In this document: one piece after another, positions 1 to 10,363 of the stretch | Position numbering within the stretch: the stretch's first letter is position 1 | Layout: every line of letters begins with the position of its first letter | Source: Isoetes taiwanensis | Lineage: Eukaryota > Streptophyta > Lycopodiopsida > Isoetales > Isoetaceae | Direction of reading: 5' to 3' | DNA length: 64,000 nt | NCBI GenBank assembly: GCA_021234155.1 | Contig: JAJEKV010000110.1 | Span: 62,001 to 126,000, forward strand | Translations under genes and position numbers: made by a program | The notes under the pieces: model-generated | Database searches by the model: none | Told to the model about the DNA's origin: nothing | Seen by the model: the letters and a program-made list of their open reading frames with translations, nothing else

Positions 1-103
1 AGCAGTAATGATCTAAGGATTAAAACATACTGATCTCGATGAGTTATGCAAGATGGAGCCCTTACTTTCTCAATTTGGACTTGGTTTGGTCCACTTTTGA
101 TGC

Positions 104-176
104 AAAACACTCACAGTACACCAGAGGGCTGACCTAAATTTTAGGTCGAGGTCCAGGCGCACTCTGTGAGTGTTTT
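104..176. repeat. ~75-bp palindromic element, unit 1
   Basis: Outer arms AAAACACTCAC and GTGAGTGTTTT, then a TGCGCC/GGCGCA-type stem, with an inner palindrome GACCTAAATTTTAGGTC. It lies about 130 bp beyond the 3' end of the H3-like gene. Confidence 0.85.
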
Positions 177-309
177 TCTTCTGTTTGGTCATCTAAGGTC
201 CAATTTTAATGAAACAAGAGGCAAATATTGGTGTTACAACCTTAATAAGAACATTATAACACATAATACTTGCATTTTAGCAAAACTTTATATTTATAGA
301 AATTTTAAT

Positions 310-1503
310 TTACAAGTAGTCAAATTCCTTCTTGATGTAACTTGCTAGCCTCATCTCCTTGTCCATGCAGGTTACTCTTTTGGCATGAAGGGTGCACGCC
401 TGGAGTATTCAAAATGTTGCACTATCTTCTGCTCCGTTGCTTCTTGGAGGGCTAGCAGCATTTCCCCTGTAACTCTCTTTGACTTGTCGAATTCGAAAAC
501 TACTTCTTTTACTAGCCTAGCAAAGGGGGCTCGGGGAATGAGAAGGCCATAGTTCTTCTGGAAATGCCGGATCTCTCGAACAGCTTTGGCAAATCGAGAC
601 TCTTGCTTCCTCTTGATCGGCTTCTTAGGTGGGAGAGGCTTCTCTGGTGGCGGCTTCAACGTGTTCTTCTTTGTAGGCCTGCCTCCTTCTACAAACTTCA
701 CCTTGTTCTCCTGGTAGTATGTATTGTACGACTCCCACATCTTCATAAAAGCCTCATGCTCCTTCAATTTCTTCTTGTAGGCCCACTCATGGTCGAGGAT
801 ATAGGACTCCCATGCCGGCCTGATTGGTTTCTTCGGGTCTTTGGCCTTGGTCCATGTGGGGTACGGGGGTGGTGCCTCCAGTTCCTGCTCTTTGACCACT
901 TCATCTTCACCAAAAGGATTGATCCTTCGGCTTCAAAGGGCTACCCTACGACCATATCGGTCCTCTTGGGGCATACCCGCGGGGAGTTCCTTGGTAAGTC
1001 CCATGCTTCATCGTCGTCGTCGTCCGGGGAAGATGAAGGTTGGTCGGGCTCTCGCTCCCTGATCACTATGCCTGTTGGTGTGTTCTTCAACTTCCTTTTC
1101 GGCAAGGCCTTGTCCTTGCCCTTGATCTTCCTCTTCTTCTCCTCCTCCTCTTTTTGTTTCCTCTCCTCCTCTGCTTCTCTCCACTTAGCAAGCTGGGCTT
1201 TCTTTGTCTTGTGCATTTTAATCCAAGCTCGAAGGTCTTCAGACTCTGTCGGCTCGGGAGATGGCTCCCTCTGCTGATCTTCTCGTCAGCAACTTGCTCC
1301 TGCTCTTCATGGGGCTCTCGTACCTCTGTTTGCTGGTGGATTAGGTCGAGCACGTCGGCCATTGAATTTTCAGAAAAATCTTCTTCATCTTCTCCCCTTG
1401 CTCTTTTTTGGGCATTTAGCAGCTTCTGTCGAGCTGCCTTGTCTTGGGTGCTGGGATTTTCACCTTTATGATACTTTCGGGCAGTCTGCTTAGTGCAAGC
1501 CAT
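310..1503 (-). pseudogene. Histone H3-like gene with long insert, copy 1 (frameshifted)
   Basis: Reads in three minus-strand frames. From 1503 it starts MACTKQTARK, the H3 tail with R2 changed to C, K4 and K9 kept and S10 replaced by Y. About 230 residues of charged sequence follow: acidic and E/K-rich runs, a DDDDDE patch and a KDPKKPIRP segment that resembles the start of an HMG box. The C-terminus is an H3 fold: REIRHFQK (alpha-N), then LLALQEAT (alpha-2) in frame to a stop at 372. Moving one base, the frame continues with HAKRVTCMDKEMRLASY (alpha-3) to TAA at 310-312. The segment from alpha-1 to alpha-2 has canonical H3 length. Breaks: a -1 step near the HEEQEQ segment (about 1290), a scrambled patch near 900-990, and a missing base before alpha-3. 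Canonical H3 is ~136 aa; this would be ~390 aa. H3 relationship is strong; HMG likeness and function are inference. Confidence 0.8.
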
Positions 1504-1605
1504 AACTTACTCGAAGTCGATCCGAAGCTCAGCCTAAAAAAATCGCCTCGATTTGAGGAGCTAACTTCTAGGAGATGAAAATCCAAATGAGGAACATTTG
1601 GGTCC

Positions 1606-1613
1606 TATTTATA
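1606..1613 (-). promoter_or_regulatory. Candidate TATA box of H3-like gene, copy 1
   Basis: TATAAATA on the minus strand, about 100 bp upstream of the MACTKQ start codon and identical in copy 2. Spacing suits a short 5' UTR. No transcription evidence is available from sequence. Confidence 0.45.
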
Positions 1614-1712
1614 AATTTTGGCAAAATTAGGTCAAATTTTAATTTGTCCAATTACTTAAAACAAGATCATATATTAGCTTAGAACATCTAGTTACTTTAG
1701 ACAAATTTAAGT

Positions 1713-1789
1713 AAAAACACGCACACATTGCGCCAGAAGGCTGACCTAAATTTTAGGTCGAGGTCCAGGCGCACTCTCTGAGTGGTTTT
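1713..1789. repeat. ~75-bp palindromic element, unit 2
   Basis: Same family as unit 1, upstream of the H3-like gene. One arm is altered to AAACACGCAC. Confidence 0.85.
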
Positions 1790-1928
1790 GCATTTTTTAC
1801 TAAAATTTTAGGATTTCTAAGCATATTCTTAGGGGTATGACATGCAATTCTAACTAAAACCTATCTTAAAAGTCGATCTAGCCTATTAGTTTGCTCAAAT
1901 TCATTAAGTTTCAAGGTGTTTAGAGCAG

Positions 1929-2003
1929 AAACACTCACACAGTGCGCCAGAGGCCTGACCTAAATTTTAGGTCGATGTCCAGGTGCACTCTGTGAGTGTT
2001 TTT
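1929..2003. repeat. ~75-bp palindromic element, unit 3
   Basis: Same family and orientation as units 1 and 2. The region between units 2 and 3 and up to 2200 holds no gene I can recognise. Confidence 0.85.
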
Positions 2004-2209
2004 CCAATTTTGGCCAATTTTGATCAAGTTTCTTAGGTTTCATAGTTTCAATTTTTCTAACTGTTACTAGCTTAGCATATCCTACAAAAATGAGAAAAAA
2101 ATTTCCCACTTTTCGAGGTTTGTTGGACTGTTATTTCCAAGACTGGATTCTACTTTGTTAGTACTATTGGAAACATGGCCAGTGCCTGATCTTGGTCTCC
2201 AAGATCATT

Positions 2210-2420
2210 GCTCTGATACCACTGTGACGTCCCCTACTCATATACGGTGCTCCCACCGTATACAACCAGGAGTTCATCCCCTATATCAGCTTCATGCTGA
2301 CACAAGGCCCTCCATATATCACTGCAACCTTGATGATCCATCATGTCCAGTGGGAAGAATGAAGGTGTCATTTACCCTGTCTCCCTCAGGGCCTACCTAG
2401 CTGCGGAAGCGTAAACATAT
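2210..2420 (-). mobile_element. LTR-retrotransposon remnant: PBS plus LTR edge, copy 1
   Basis: GCTCTGATACCA at 2210-2221 is the minus-strand tRNA-iMet primer-binding site. Two bases on, TGTGACGTCCCC begins a likely LTR (TG start). No matching second LTR or polyprotein is attached, so the right limit is approximate. Confidence 0.5.
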
Positions 2421-2638
2421 GTAAGTATACAATACATCAAGCACAACATGACCATCTCGAATGATGGCTCACCACATAATCTGCAACAACAGAGATCAGA
2501 CCATCACATAAGGGAATCCTATCCAAGCTCAGCGGTCGCAACCAGAGTGGACTCTTGTCGCCACACGAAAGAAAAAATGCTCTCAATCTCATAGGTGGGC
2601 GGACACAGCTCATGAGAATGAAGCCGTGGAGGCCTGGT

Positions 2639-2799
2639 ACAATTTGAAATAAACAACCTATTAAAGACCTGTAAGGGACATTTTCCATTTGTCTCCTTTC
2701 ATTTGCATTTTGTGGACACATGAGTTCAGAGATTCTATGTCCAGAGGCTATAGAAGAATTTGCAATATTACAATCTTTCATTCCAAATCTCTCAACCAT
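2639..2799 (-). pseudogene. Copia reverse-transcriptase fragment, copy 1
   Basis: Translates to about 54 residues beginning MVERFGMKDC and containing VPYRSLIGCL. This matches the Copia RT segment that normally reads RFxMxxC...PY...GSLMY. It has no upstream RT or downstream RNase H. It directly abuts the DUF7869-like fragment, so two transposons have been joined here. Confidence 0.65.
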
Positions 2800-3280
2800 A
2801 CTTTCTTTGGTTTAGTAACAAAGTTTTGTTGTTCCTGTTCCTGTTCCTGTGCACTTCTATTGCAGTTGATGCAAGTGTATCCTTGAGTTGAATGCAAGTG
2901 TTGCACTTTGAGAAGGGCATGTGTTGCAGGACACTCACGTTTGAGAAGTGAGTGCTCCATAACTTGCTGAAATGTGATTGAGAAAGAGGCCTACCTCCAG
3001 TAGTTTCCAGGATGGAGTTGACCTCTTTAAGGCACTCTTTTTGGATATAATGTTGTGGCAACACCCTTTGCACCACTCGCACACCGTGCTCGTTCACCTT
3101 CGACTTGTGGGGCATAGATTGAGACATGTATCTCACAAAGCTCTCGAAGACCGCAATGGCCGCGGAGAGTATTTGCTCTAGGTTTCAAAGTGAGTGCATT
3201 GCCATGTTGGAACAAGTCGCGCCCTTTTCTAACCTGCCCAAAGATCTATAGAATGAAGACTTGCTCATGCCAAGAATCCA
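2792..3280 (-). pseudogene. DUF7869-like transposon protein fragment, copy 1 (frameshifted)
   Basis: Same sequence as the open frame at 12808-13323, but broken near 3160-3240 by short patches (for example CCGCGGAGAG in place of CCGTGAGAG). Keeps the SHFSKLW and FSKCNTCIQLKD motifs. These recall the zinc-knuckle-like region ahead of DUF7869 domains in plant and oomycete transposon proteins. Family call is tentative. Confidence 0.4.
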
Positions 3281-3423
3281 TCTCAATGCTCTCATACATA
3301 CCTTCAATCCCTCAATTGATATAGTAACCTTCCTGTGTTTTCATCATAGCTGGAATTCCCACACAAGGAGTAGATGAAATTAATTCTATCTTTCTGATGT
3401 TGTCCAATGTATTGGGACCTTAT

Positions 3424-4369
3424 CACTACAAGAGAAGGGGTCCATTAGTGTCACCAAAACGTCACCACAATATTGAAAAGTGTACACTATGACATTACTA
3501 GTGACATTTTTACAGAAGTGATGCTACCCCGTGGGATTCACCTCTATTGTAGGTATATATGCCATGTGTTCCTTAGGTTGCCAAAAACCCATTGTATATG
3601 AAAGTGCCATATGAAAACCCTTTGTATAACGACTACATTATTTGTAGAAGAATGCAGCCCATATCCTATAATTACTTGCTCAAAACACTTTTACTTGACA
3701 ACCCCTTCCATACATATACGATATCTCTATTATTTTTATATATATAATAATATATATTATCATAGTCATATCATATTATCAAAGAATCTCAACAGTAGAA
3801 GCTCACCAAAAATGACGGGCCCTTACAATATGAATACGAATCGAACACTGGCGCCACCACTCCCTCTGGTACCCATACGACATTCAAACTATAAAAACCT
3901 TATATTTTTTTTTTTAATTATACACGCACCGTGAGAGGCAATTAAAAACCCATTTGGTGCACTCACATGTTTCATACCCCATAATCTAGGTGAACCCCCC
4001 GGGGATGCTACAAATGCCACAATTTGTGTCACCTATAGCCTCACTCTTTGTGTCACCAACAATGTCAGTAACTTGGTTACGACACTATAGATGTTGCTAT
4101 TAGCATCAAGTATAGCGTCACCAGTTGTTGCACATATAGCATCAGTGTTAGTGTCAGTGCCCACTTGTGACATTATAGGTGGTGATATTAGCATCATATA
4201 TAGTGTCGATGGTTGTCACACATATAACATCGGCCTCGGTGTCATTGTCCATCGGTGACATTATATGTGTTGTTATTAGCATCAAATATAGTGTCAGTAG
4301 TTGCTACACATATAACATGAGTGTTAGTGTTAAGACCCACTTGTGACATTATAGGTGGTGTTATTAGCA
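3424..4369. mobile_element. CACTA-like element, left end and subterminal repeats, copy 1
   Basis: Starts CACTACAAGAGAAGGGGTCC, a typical CACTA/EnSpm terminus. It is followed by many degenerate units around GTGTCA, TGACATTATA and TTAGCATCA between about 4020 and 4369, as expected of CACTA subterminal repeats. No transposase is visible. The matching right end is absent from copy 1 because the duplication stops first. The 3300-4020 stretch holds no gene. Confidence 0.65.
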
Positions 4370-6657
4370 TCTTATATTATAATGTTATAGCGTAAGTATG
4401 TCATGAATGAAACCCTAATTTGGATGGTTGAGATCATCTGATTTCATTTGGAGGTCGAGATTTATCGCTGACGACTTCCTCCACCATGATTGGCCATGGT
4501 CTAATGTCCAAGAGGAAAGGGAAAAGGAAAAGGGAGGAGAAAATGGCAAAGTGAAAGGCAAAAAGGCACGGGTAAAAGGGAAAGAAAGAAAGGAAAAAAG
4601 GAAAGCGAAAAGAGCACGAAAAAGGGAAAGGAAAATAAAGAAAAAAAGGACACTATGAAAAGGAGAAGATGGAAAGGATGAGGATAGGAGTAAAAGGGAA
4701 GTTAAAAAAGGGATGAGGAAAAGGGTAGAGAAAAGGGAAGGAAAAGGAAAAGGGAAAAGCAAAGAAAAGGCAAAGGGAAAGGAAAAGGTAAAAAAAAAGG
4801 GGAGGAGGAGGGAGGAAAAGGAACACTTTGGGAAAGGGGAAGAGTAAAAGGTGGGGAAAGAAGAAAAAGGGAGGAGATAAAGGCAAAGTGAAAGGCAAAA
4901 AAGGCACGGATAAAAGGGAAAAGGAAATAGAAAATAGCACAAAAAAGAGAAAGGAAAAGTAAGAGAGAAAATAAAGGAAAAAATGACACTATGAAAAGGA
5001 GAAGAGGGAAAGGGTGAGGACAAGAGTAAAAGGGAAGGGAAAAAAGGGGATGAGGAAATGGGTAGAGAGAAAGGAAGGAAAAAGGAAAAGGGAAAAGGAA
5101 AGGAAAATGGAAGGGGAGAGGAGGAGGGAGCGAAAAGGGACAGTGGGAAAGGGGGAGAGAAAAAAGGTGGCAAAAGGAGAAAAAAGGAAGGGAAAAAAGA
5201 CACAAAAAAAAAGGAAAGAGAAAAAGGGAGGAGAGAAGGGATGGAAAGGGTAAAAGGAAAAAGCGAGGGGAGGGGCAAAAGGGAAAAAGAGCATGGGGAA
5301 AAGAGGAAGAGAAAAGAAGGAGAGAAGCGGAAAAAAGGAAGAGAAAGGAGGGAGGAAAGGGGAAAGGGAAAAAGAAAAGAACAAATGAGGGAGGAAAGGG
5401 AAAGAAAAAGACTACGAGAAAAAGGGAAGAGGGAAAGGGTGGGCAAAGGGAAGGAATAAATGGCAATGTAAAAAGGGGAAGAGAAATAAAGGGAAGGGAA
5501 AAAAAGACATGAGAAAAAGAAAGGGAAAAAAGAAATAAAAAGGAGGCGGAAGAGAGAAAAATGGAAGGGAAAAAGGGCACGAAAAAAAGCGGAATAGAGA
5601 AAGGGTCGGGAGAGGAGGAAAAGGGAAGAGAAAAAGGCTATTGGTAAAGGGGAAGGGGGAAAGGGAAGCAAAGGGGATGGAATGGGAGAAAAGAAAAATA
5701 AAATAAGGTAAAATGAAAAAGGGATTGTGAAAAGGGGAGGGGATAGAAAAAGGGAAAAGCAAGGAGGTTGAAAATGGAAAAGGCAAATGTGAAAAAAGTG
5801 GAAGCAAATGGAAAAAGGCAAAAGGGAAAAAACGGGAGGTAAAATGGAAAAATAGAAAGGGGAGGTGAATAAAAAGGAAGAGCAAAATAGAAAAAGAAAA
5901 AGAGAAGGAAAAAAGGAAAAAGGAGGGGGAGGAGGAAAAAGGTGAAGAAAGGGGAAAAGGGGGCGAAAAAAGAGCATGAAAAAATAAAAGAGAAAAGGGA
6001 CATGGCAAAAAAGGGAAGAGGGAAAGGGTGAGGAAAGGGAAAACCAAGGAAAAATGGACATGGAAAAAGGGAAAGAGGGAAAAGAAAAAAAGGAGGGGGG
6101 GGAAAGGAAGGGCAAAGGGCACTAGAAAAAAAAAAAAGGAAGACCTAATTTTGGGCAAAAGAGGAAAAGGGAAGGAAAAAGGGGAAAAAGAAAAGGTGGG
6201 TAGAAGAAAGGGAAAAGGGAAAGCAGAAAGGAAAACTTAGAAAGAAGGGCACGAGGAACAGGGGAAGAGGGAAATGGGAAAAGAGAGGGGAAAGGGCACA
6301 AGGAAAGGGAAAAAGGGCAACCACAAATTGGAGAAAAGGGAAGGGAAAAATAGAAAAGGAAAAATGGGAAGCGTAAACAAAAAAAAAAAGAAAAAGAAAA
6401 AGAGGAAATGGAATAATGGAAAAATAAAAAAGTAAATTGAAAATGTTAAAAGGAAAAGGGGCAAGGGAAAATAGGAAAAAAAAAATAGTAGACAAAGGCA
6501 AAATGAAAAAGGAAAACGGAAAAGATAAGGGAAGTTCAAATGTGGTCGAATGCTCTTGATTATCAATTTTAAAAACAAGAATCCATTTAACAATTGCTCC
6601 AAAGATATCATTCCACGGTTTTAGCTATGCCTAGCAACGCCCGGGCACCTTAACTAG
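4370..6657 (+). mobile_element. Non-autonomous Helitron with purine-tract body, copy 1
   Basis: Begins TCTTATATTATAATG right after an A and ends CTAG right before a T, the Helitron A/T insertion signature. The 3' end carries a hairpin (GCCTAGC, loop, GC-rich arm; clearer in copy 2) 10-11 bases before CTAG. About 130 bp of ordinary sequence at the 5' end are followed by roughly 2 kb of almost pure G and A on the plus strand, built from degenerate GGGAAAA-type units. No RepHel protein is present. Long minus-strand frames of F, P, S and L are translation of the tract, not genes. Confidence 0.8.
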
Positions 6658-7718
6658 TGACGTTATTAATGTTCAACTTCATAGTTCATAACAATCTGAC
6701 AATATTCACATATTAAATTTTGAATTAATATTTTGACATTAGTGTTTCACCACAACATTTTGAGCATGTAGCTATGATCTTTATTTATACTAAGGATGAT
6801 AACTCGGTTCATCATTTACAATGTCCCACCTCATGCCCGACCTCACAAAGAGTAATAGACTTTGACTATAGCCTCACCTTAAAACCTGCTCAGATGAACA
6901 CTCTACTCCCACTCAGGTTTCCTATGAACAAGCACCGTGTTGTTAAATTTTTAGATATTTTCGTTATAATAAAAGGTTACAAACATTGGATTATTATTGC
7001 GACGCATTTCCATTGCGATCAAAAGATGTGCATACTTCAACTTATGCCCAAGCAATCTTTGAAACCGTTATTATAGTCAAATATAATAGCATCTTTAGTG
7101 TCACACGTTTTGTCAATATTTGAGTGGTCATTAGCATCCTTTGCAATCGATCCGACTCCTCACCATCTCTGCTATGGCATGATCAAATCGGCCGATTCCT
7201 CCTTCCTCAACTTCGGTTTTATCTCTATTCTCTTCTCGGGTTAAGCATTCACCCGATGATGGTTTTCAGAATGAACAGCCCATTCTTTGGCTCCAAGGTA
7301 AGCAATCGGATCACGGCTTAGGGTATGGCAAATGAGATGGAGCAGACGGCTATAGGGTTATGGCGGAAGATGAGGGGTTTTGCAGGCTCTATCTTCCAAG
7401 CATGGGCAGTTTTATGGCAAGGGACCAGCAAATCCGGCACTGGGCAAAGGGCTTCTAAGTTCTTCCTGATTTATAATTTATAGCAAAACTACAGATAAGA
7501 GGTTGAGGTTGAGATAAAAACTACAGGAGCAGAACGAAACTATAGCACGAGGTTGCATTCTGCCAGCGGAGTTGGAAGCATCATATTGGACACAAATTCC
7601 TCTTATCTGTGCTTGCTATTGTTACATTTCAAATTTTTAATGCCTTCAGAAGTTGTTGCAGGTGCAAAGATGGTCTGCCTATGTCTTTGTTCTACTGTGG
7701 TAAGAATGGGAAAAATAA
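6658..7718. other. CACTA interior: no confirmed gene, copy 1
   Basis: AT-rich sequence with scraps that look like exons (for example a Cys-rich reading CCRCKDGLPMS near 7660) but no continuous frame. At about 7045-7075 it holds a degraded version of the Helitron 3' terminus seen intact at 17080-17117. Confidence 0.4.
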
Positions 7719-8033
7719 GAAGGGAATCATACTTAACAATGACAAGGAAATGTAAGCTCTAAAAGAATGTACTTTGCTTTCAAGGTACGTGAGCCACTCG
7801 GTTTTATATTTATTGATTATAACATGCTTTTGTCTAACATGTTGAGATTTGTTCATTTAATCGTGTTGAATCAAAAGGTTTGCATTTCTCAAGGACATCA
7901 TATTTCATATTTATATTTTTTTTTCCAAATGAAAGGAAGTGTTTTATATTAAATATAGTTGAAACATGTTAAACAATCCCAAAATGCTTGTACTTCTACT
8001 TATGTTCTTGCTCATTTAAATTCTCGAAACCAT
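7719..8033. other. Spacer, no gene recognised
   Basis: AT-rich unique sequence after the end of copy 1. I see no coding frame, RNA gene or repeat here. Confidence 0.5.
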
Positions 8034-9721
8034 TTAGCAAAATCTTTCGGCACCATGTCTGACAACAATGCCATCGTCCATGAGAACTGACTCTAAGGTC
8101 TCTTGAGATTTATGGACAAGATGCTCTAACCATGTCTCCTTTTTTATCCACTCATGGAAGTCTTTGTCATTGTTTGGAATCTTATAACTATGCACAATAG
8201 CAGTGTTAGAAGTCATCCAAAGGAACCATCTGTCTCTAATAGTCTCATCCACCTTCGCTCTTGTCATGTCATAGAGTTTCTCAATTGTTAACCTCATGTA
8301 TGTATTGCTTGGATCCTTGCTGGTGACTAAGTTAATCCAATTGCCTCCCAAGTCAGGATTTAGTATTGCCAAGTATTTACCCATTTTCTTCACCCATTTT
8401 GTCCGATAGGACGCTGCCTTGTGGCGTGACGTTAAAATCTCTTCTTCTTCTTCTTCTTCTTTTTCTGCTTTGGCTTTAGCCTCTTCCAGTTTAAGCTTAT
8501 CCTTGTACTCAGATATAGAGTCTTCAATCTCATTATCAATTTGGGACTGCAATAATATGAAGAGCAAGCTATAAGATCTTTGCCAGAATATATTGGTAGA
8601 AGATCCTAGTCAGAATATACAATAATATAAATAGCAAGCTGATTTACAATAAATATAGACAACGACAAATGAAATAGAGTTTAGAAAATACTTGGTACAA
8701 GATCCTAGCCAGAATGTATCGAGTGTGTGGATACCATGGCTCTAGACCCATTGTTTTCACCTCTTGTGCTCTCATACGTTGGAGTTCAGCCGGCGGGATA
8801 TGTTGGACAAAGTTTGACAAATTTGAGACAGTCATCCTATACACTCCATAGAGGACATCTTTGAGTTTTGTATGCACAATGCCTGCTTCATTGAGCCTTT
8901 AAAAAGAAACAACAATTTAGAATATAAAATATCTTGGAAAATTATAGGGAAATAAGTGAACACATACTCATTGATCCTGCTCATTGCCCTTATCAAAGCT
9001 GCTTCCTTTTGTGTATCAATTTCAACAAAGGTTGATTGGACTGAGAAATGCATAGTACGCACTAGTGAGTAGCGATCCTTAATCTCTTGCATCCATGCAT
9101 CAGTGCGATGAGTTCCATCCCAGCATAAAAACATTTTTCCACTCAAGTCTTTCCAATCTTCATTATGTTCAAGCTCAACACTCAAAACGTTGATTCTCTT
9201 CCTTCCAATACGCATCCCATGTTTGCATGATCTCATCTGTTACTGGACAATAACTCCCCACTGTAGTGGTGATAGATAATATGAAGCTGCCTTTTTCCAT
9301 GACATAGCCATCAACTTCGTGGGAGTCTCACGAAGGGATTTTGCTTCCTTACTAACAATTGCCGATTTTGGCTTGATTAAGCACTATTCTGCAAAGAGGT
9401 ATCATTGGAGGTGGTGTCTTGCGGATTATTCTTAATTCTTGCAAGGTTTCTGAGATCATTTGCAAAGTAAAACTCCTGGGAAACTCCAGGGATTGCAGAT
9501 ATTCATCTTCTTTTGTTTTCTTCTTGCCCTTCTTTTTCCCTTTAATTGTCTCCTTTTTCGTGATAGTGTCTTCCTGAGTTACATTTTCTATGATAGTGTC
9601 TTCCTAAGTGTCCATCTAATCCTGAGTGTCCATATGATGATCCTGTTCAGCATGTAATGGGCCACTATCATCAGGCAACTGACCTGTATTTTCTACATCA
9701 TCATTCTCCACAACATCCATT
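8034..9721 (-). pseudogene. Multi-exon gene with DGTHR motif, decayed
   Basis: Candidate start ATG at 9721 (MDVVENDDVENTG). The first ~300 bp read an acidic then KGKKKGKKK-rich segment with two in-frame TAG codons where CAG (Q) is expected. Around 9240-9380 the best reading hops between two frames. Exon to 8968 has FLCWDGTHRTDAWMQEI, reminiscent of the ParB/sulfiredoxin DGxHR motif. It splices (GT at 8967, AG at 8897) to 8896-8692, then (GT at 8691) to 8547-8034, with phases matching at both junctions. The last exon carries an E-run and ILTSRHKAAS, which is antisense SINE 3' end. The three-exon 3' half looks genuine; the 5' half is damaged. Function unknown. Confidence 0.55.
8398..8455 (+). 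mobile_element. SINE 3' end inside coding exon
   Basis: GCTGCCTTGTGGCGTGACGT followed by TAAAAT and a (CTT)n tail matches, with about two changes, the 3' end of the SINE at 55385-55608 and the tail of the insertion at 37267-38018. It lies antisense within the open last exon of the neighbouring gene. Confidence 0.55.
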
Positions 9722-9960
9722 TTTTTTATGAAGGCCTCCTTGGCTCTTTTTCCAAATACTTGTAGACAAAACTTGAAGCACTATTTCTTGTTTCTATAGA
9801 AAAACTCTAATTTTGAAAAAATTGAAAATTTTAGGGTTTGGCAAATTACACCTATTTTGAGGTATAAACAAGTATTTCAAGGGTAATTGAAGGCTATGAG
9901 CATGTACCTATTGCAACAAATTTCAGCTCATTTGGAGGTGCTATGCTCAAGATAATGGTA
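9722..9960. other. Spacer upstream of DGTHR gene
   Basis: AT-rich; possible promoter region of the minus-strand gene. No clear TATA box or other feature stands out. Confidence 0.4.
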
Positions 9961-10027
9961 AAAACACTCACACAGTGGGTCGACCTAATTTTTAGGTAAG
10001 GGTCCAGGCGCACTCTGTGAGTGTTTT
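9961..10027. repeat. ~75-bp palindromic element, unit 4
   Basis: Same family as unit 1. It lies about 35 bp outside the left edge of duplication copy 2, so it may mark the recombination site. Confidence 0.8.
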
Positions 10028-10157
10028 GGCCCTAAACTGGTCAAAAACTAGCTCAAACAGAATGATCTAAGGATTAAAACATACTGATCTCGATGAGTTA
10101 TGCAAGATGGAGCCCTTACTTTCTCAATTTGGACTTGGTTTGGTCCACTTTTGATGC

Positions 10158-10230
10158 AAAACACTCACAGTACACCAGAGGGCTGACCTAAATTTTAGGT
10201 CGAGGTCCAGGCGCACTCTGTGAGTGTTTT
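10158..10230. repeat. ~75-bp palindromic element, unit 5
   Basis: Copy-2 equivalent of unit 1. Confidence 0.85.
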
Positions 10231-10363
10231 TCTTCTGTTTGGTCATCTAAGGTCCAATTTTAATGAAACAAGAGGCAAATATTGGTGTTACAACCTTAAT
10301 AAGAACATTATAACACATAATACTTGCATTTTAGCAAAACTTTATATTTATAGAAATTTTAAT

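Larger units (their letters stand above)
7..7718. repeat. Segmental duplication, copy 1 (direct, partner 10061-17760)
   Basis: The two copies align nearly base for base from AATGATCTAAGG to GGGAAAAATAA, with an offset of 10054 falling to 10042. They contain the same H3-like pseudogene, palindromes, DUF7869-like/Copia scraps, CACTA-like left end and purine-tract Helitron. Differences are mostly short patches and one-base indels. Copy 1 begins within 6 bases of the window edge, so its true left limit is unknown. Confidence 0.95.

Noticed and set aside
564-1471. Long plus-strand frames opposite the H3-like gene.
   Set aside because: Shadow frames; only the minus strand gives histone motifs and matching copies.
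310-1503. CENH3 (centromeric H3) as identity of the H3-like gene.
   Set aside because: The segment from alpha-1 to alpha-2 has canonical H3 length, without the extra residue usual in CENH3, and the tail is H3-like; not supported, though not excluded by phylogeny.
5014-5459. Plus-strand K/E/G/R-rich frames in the same tracts.
   Set aside because: Same low-complexity cause; no non-repetitive sequence is included.
4415-6611. Minus-strand frames up to 566 codons rich in F, P, S and L (also 14431-16541, 23905-25720, 26104-26502, 28079-29108).
   Set aside because: They are translations of A/G-only tracts in several overlapping frames at once; a tract without T on one strand cannot form stops, so length is no evidence of coding.
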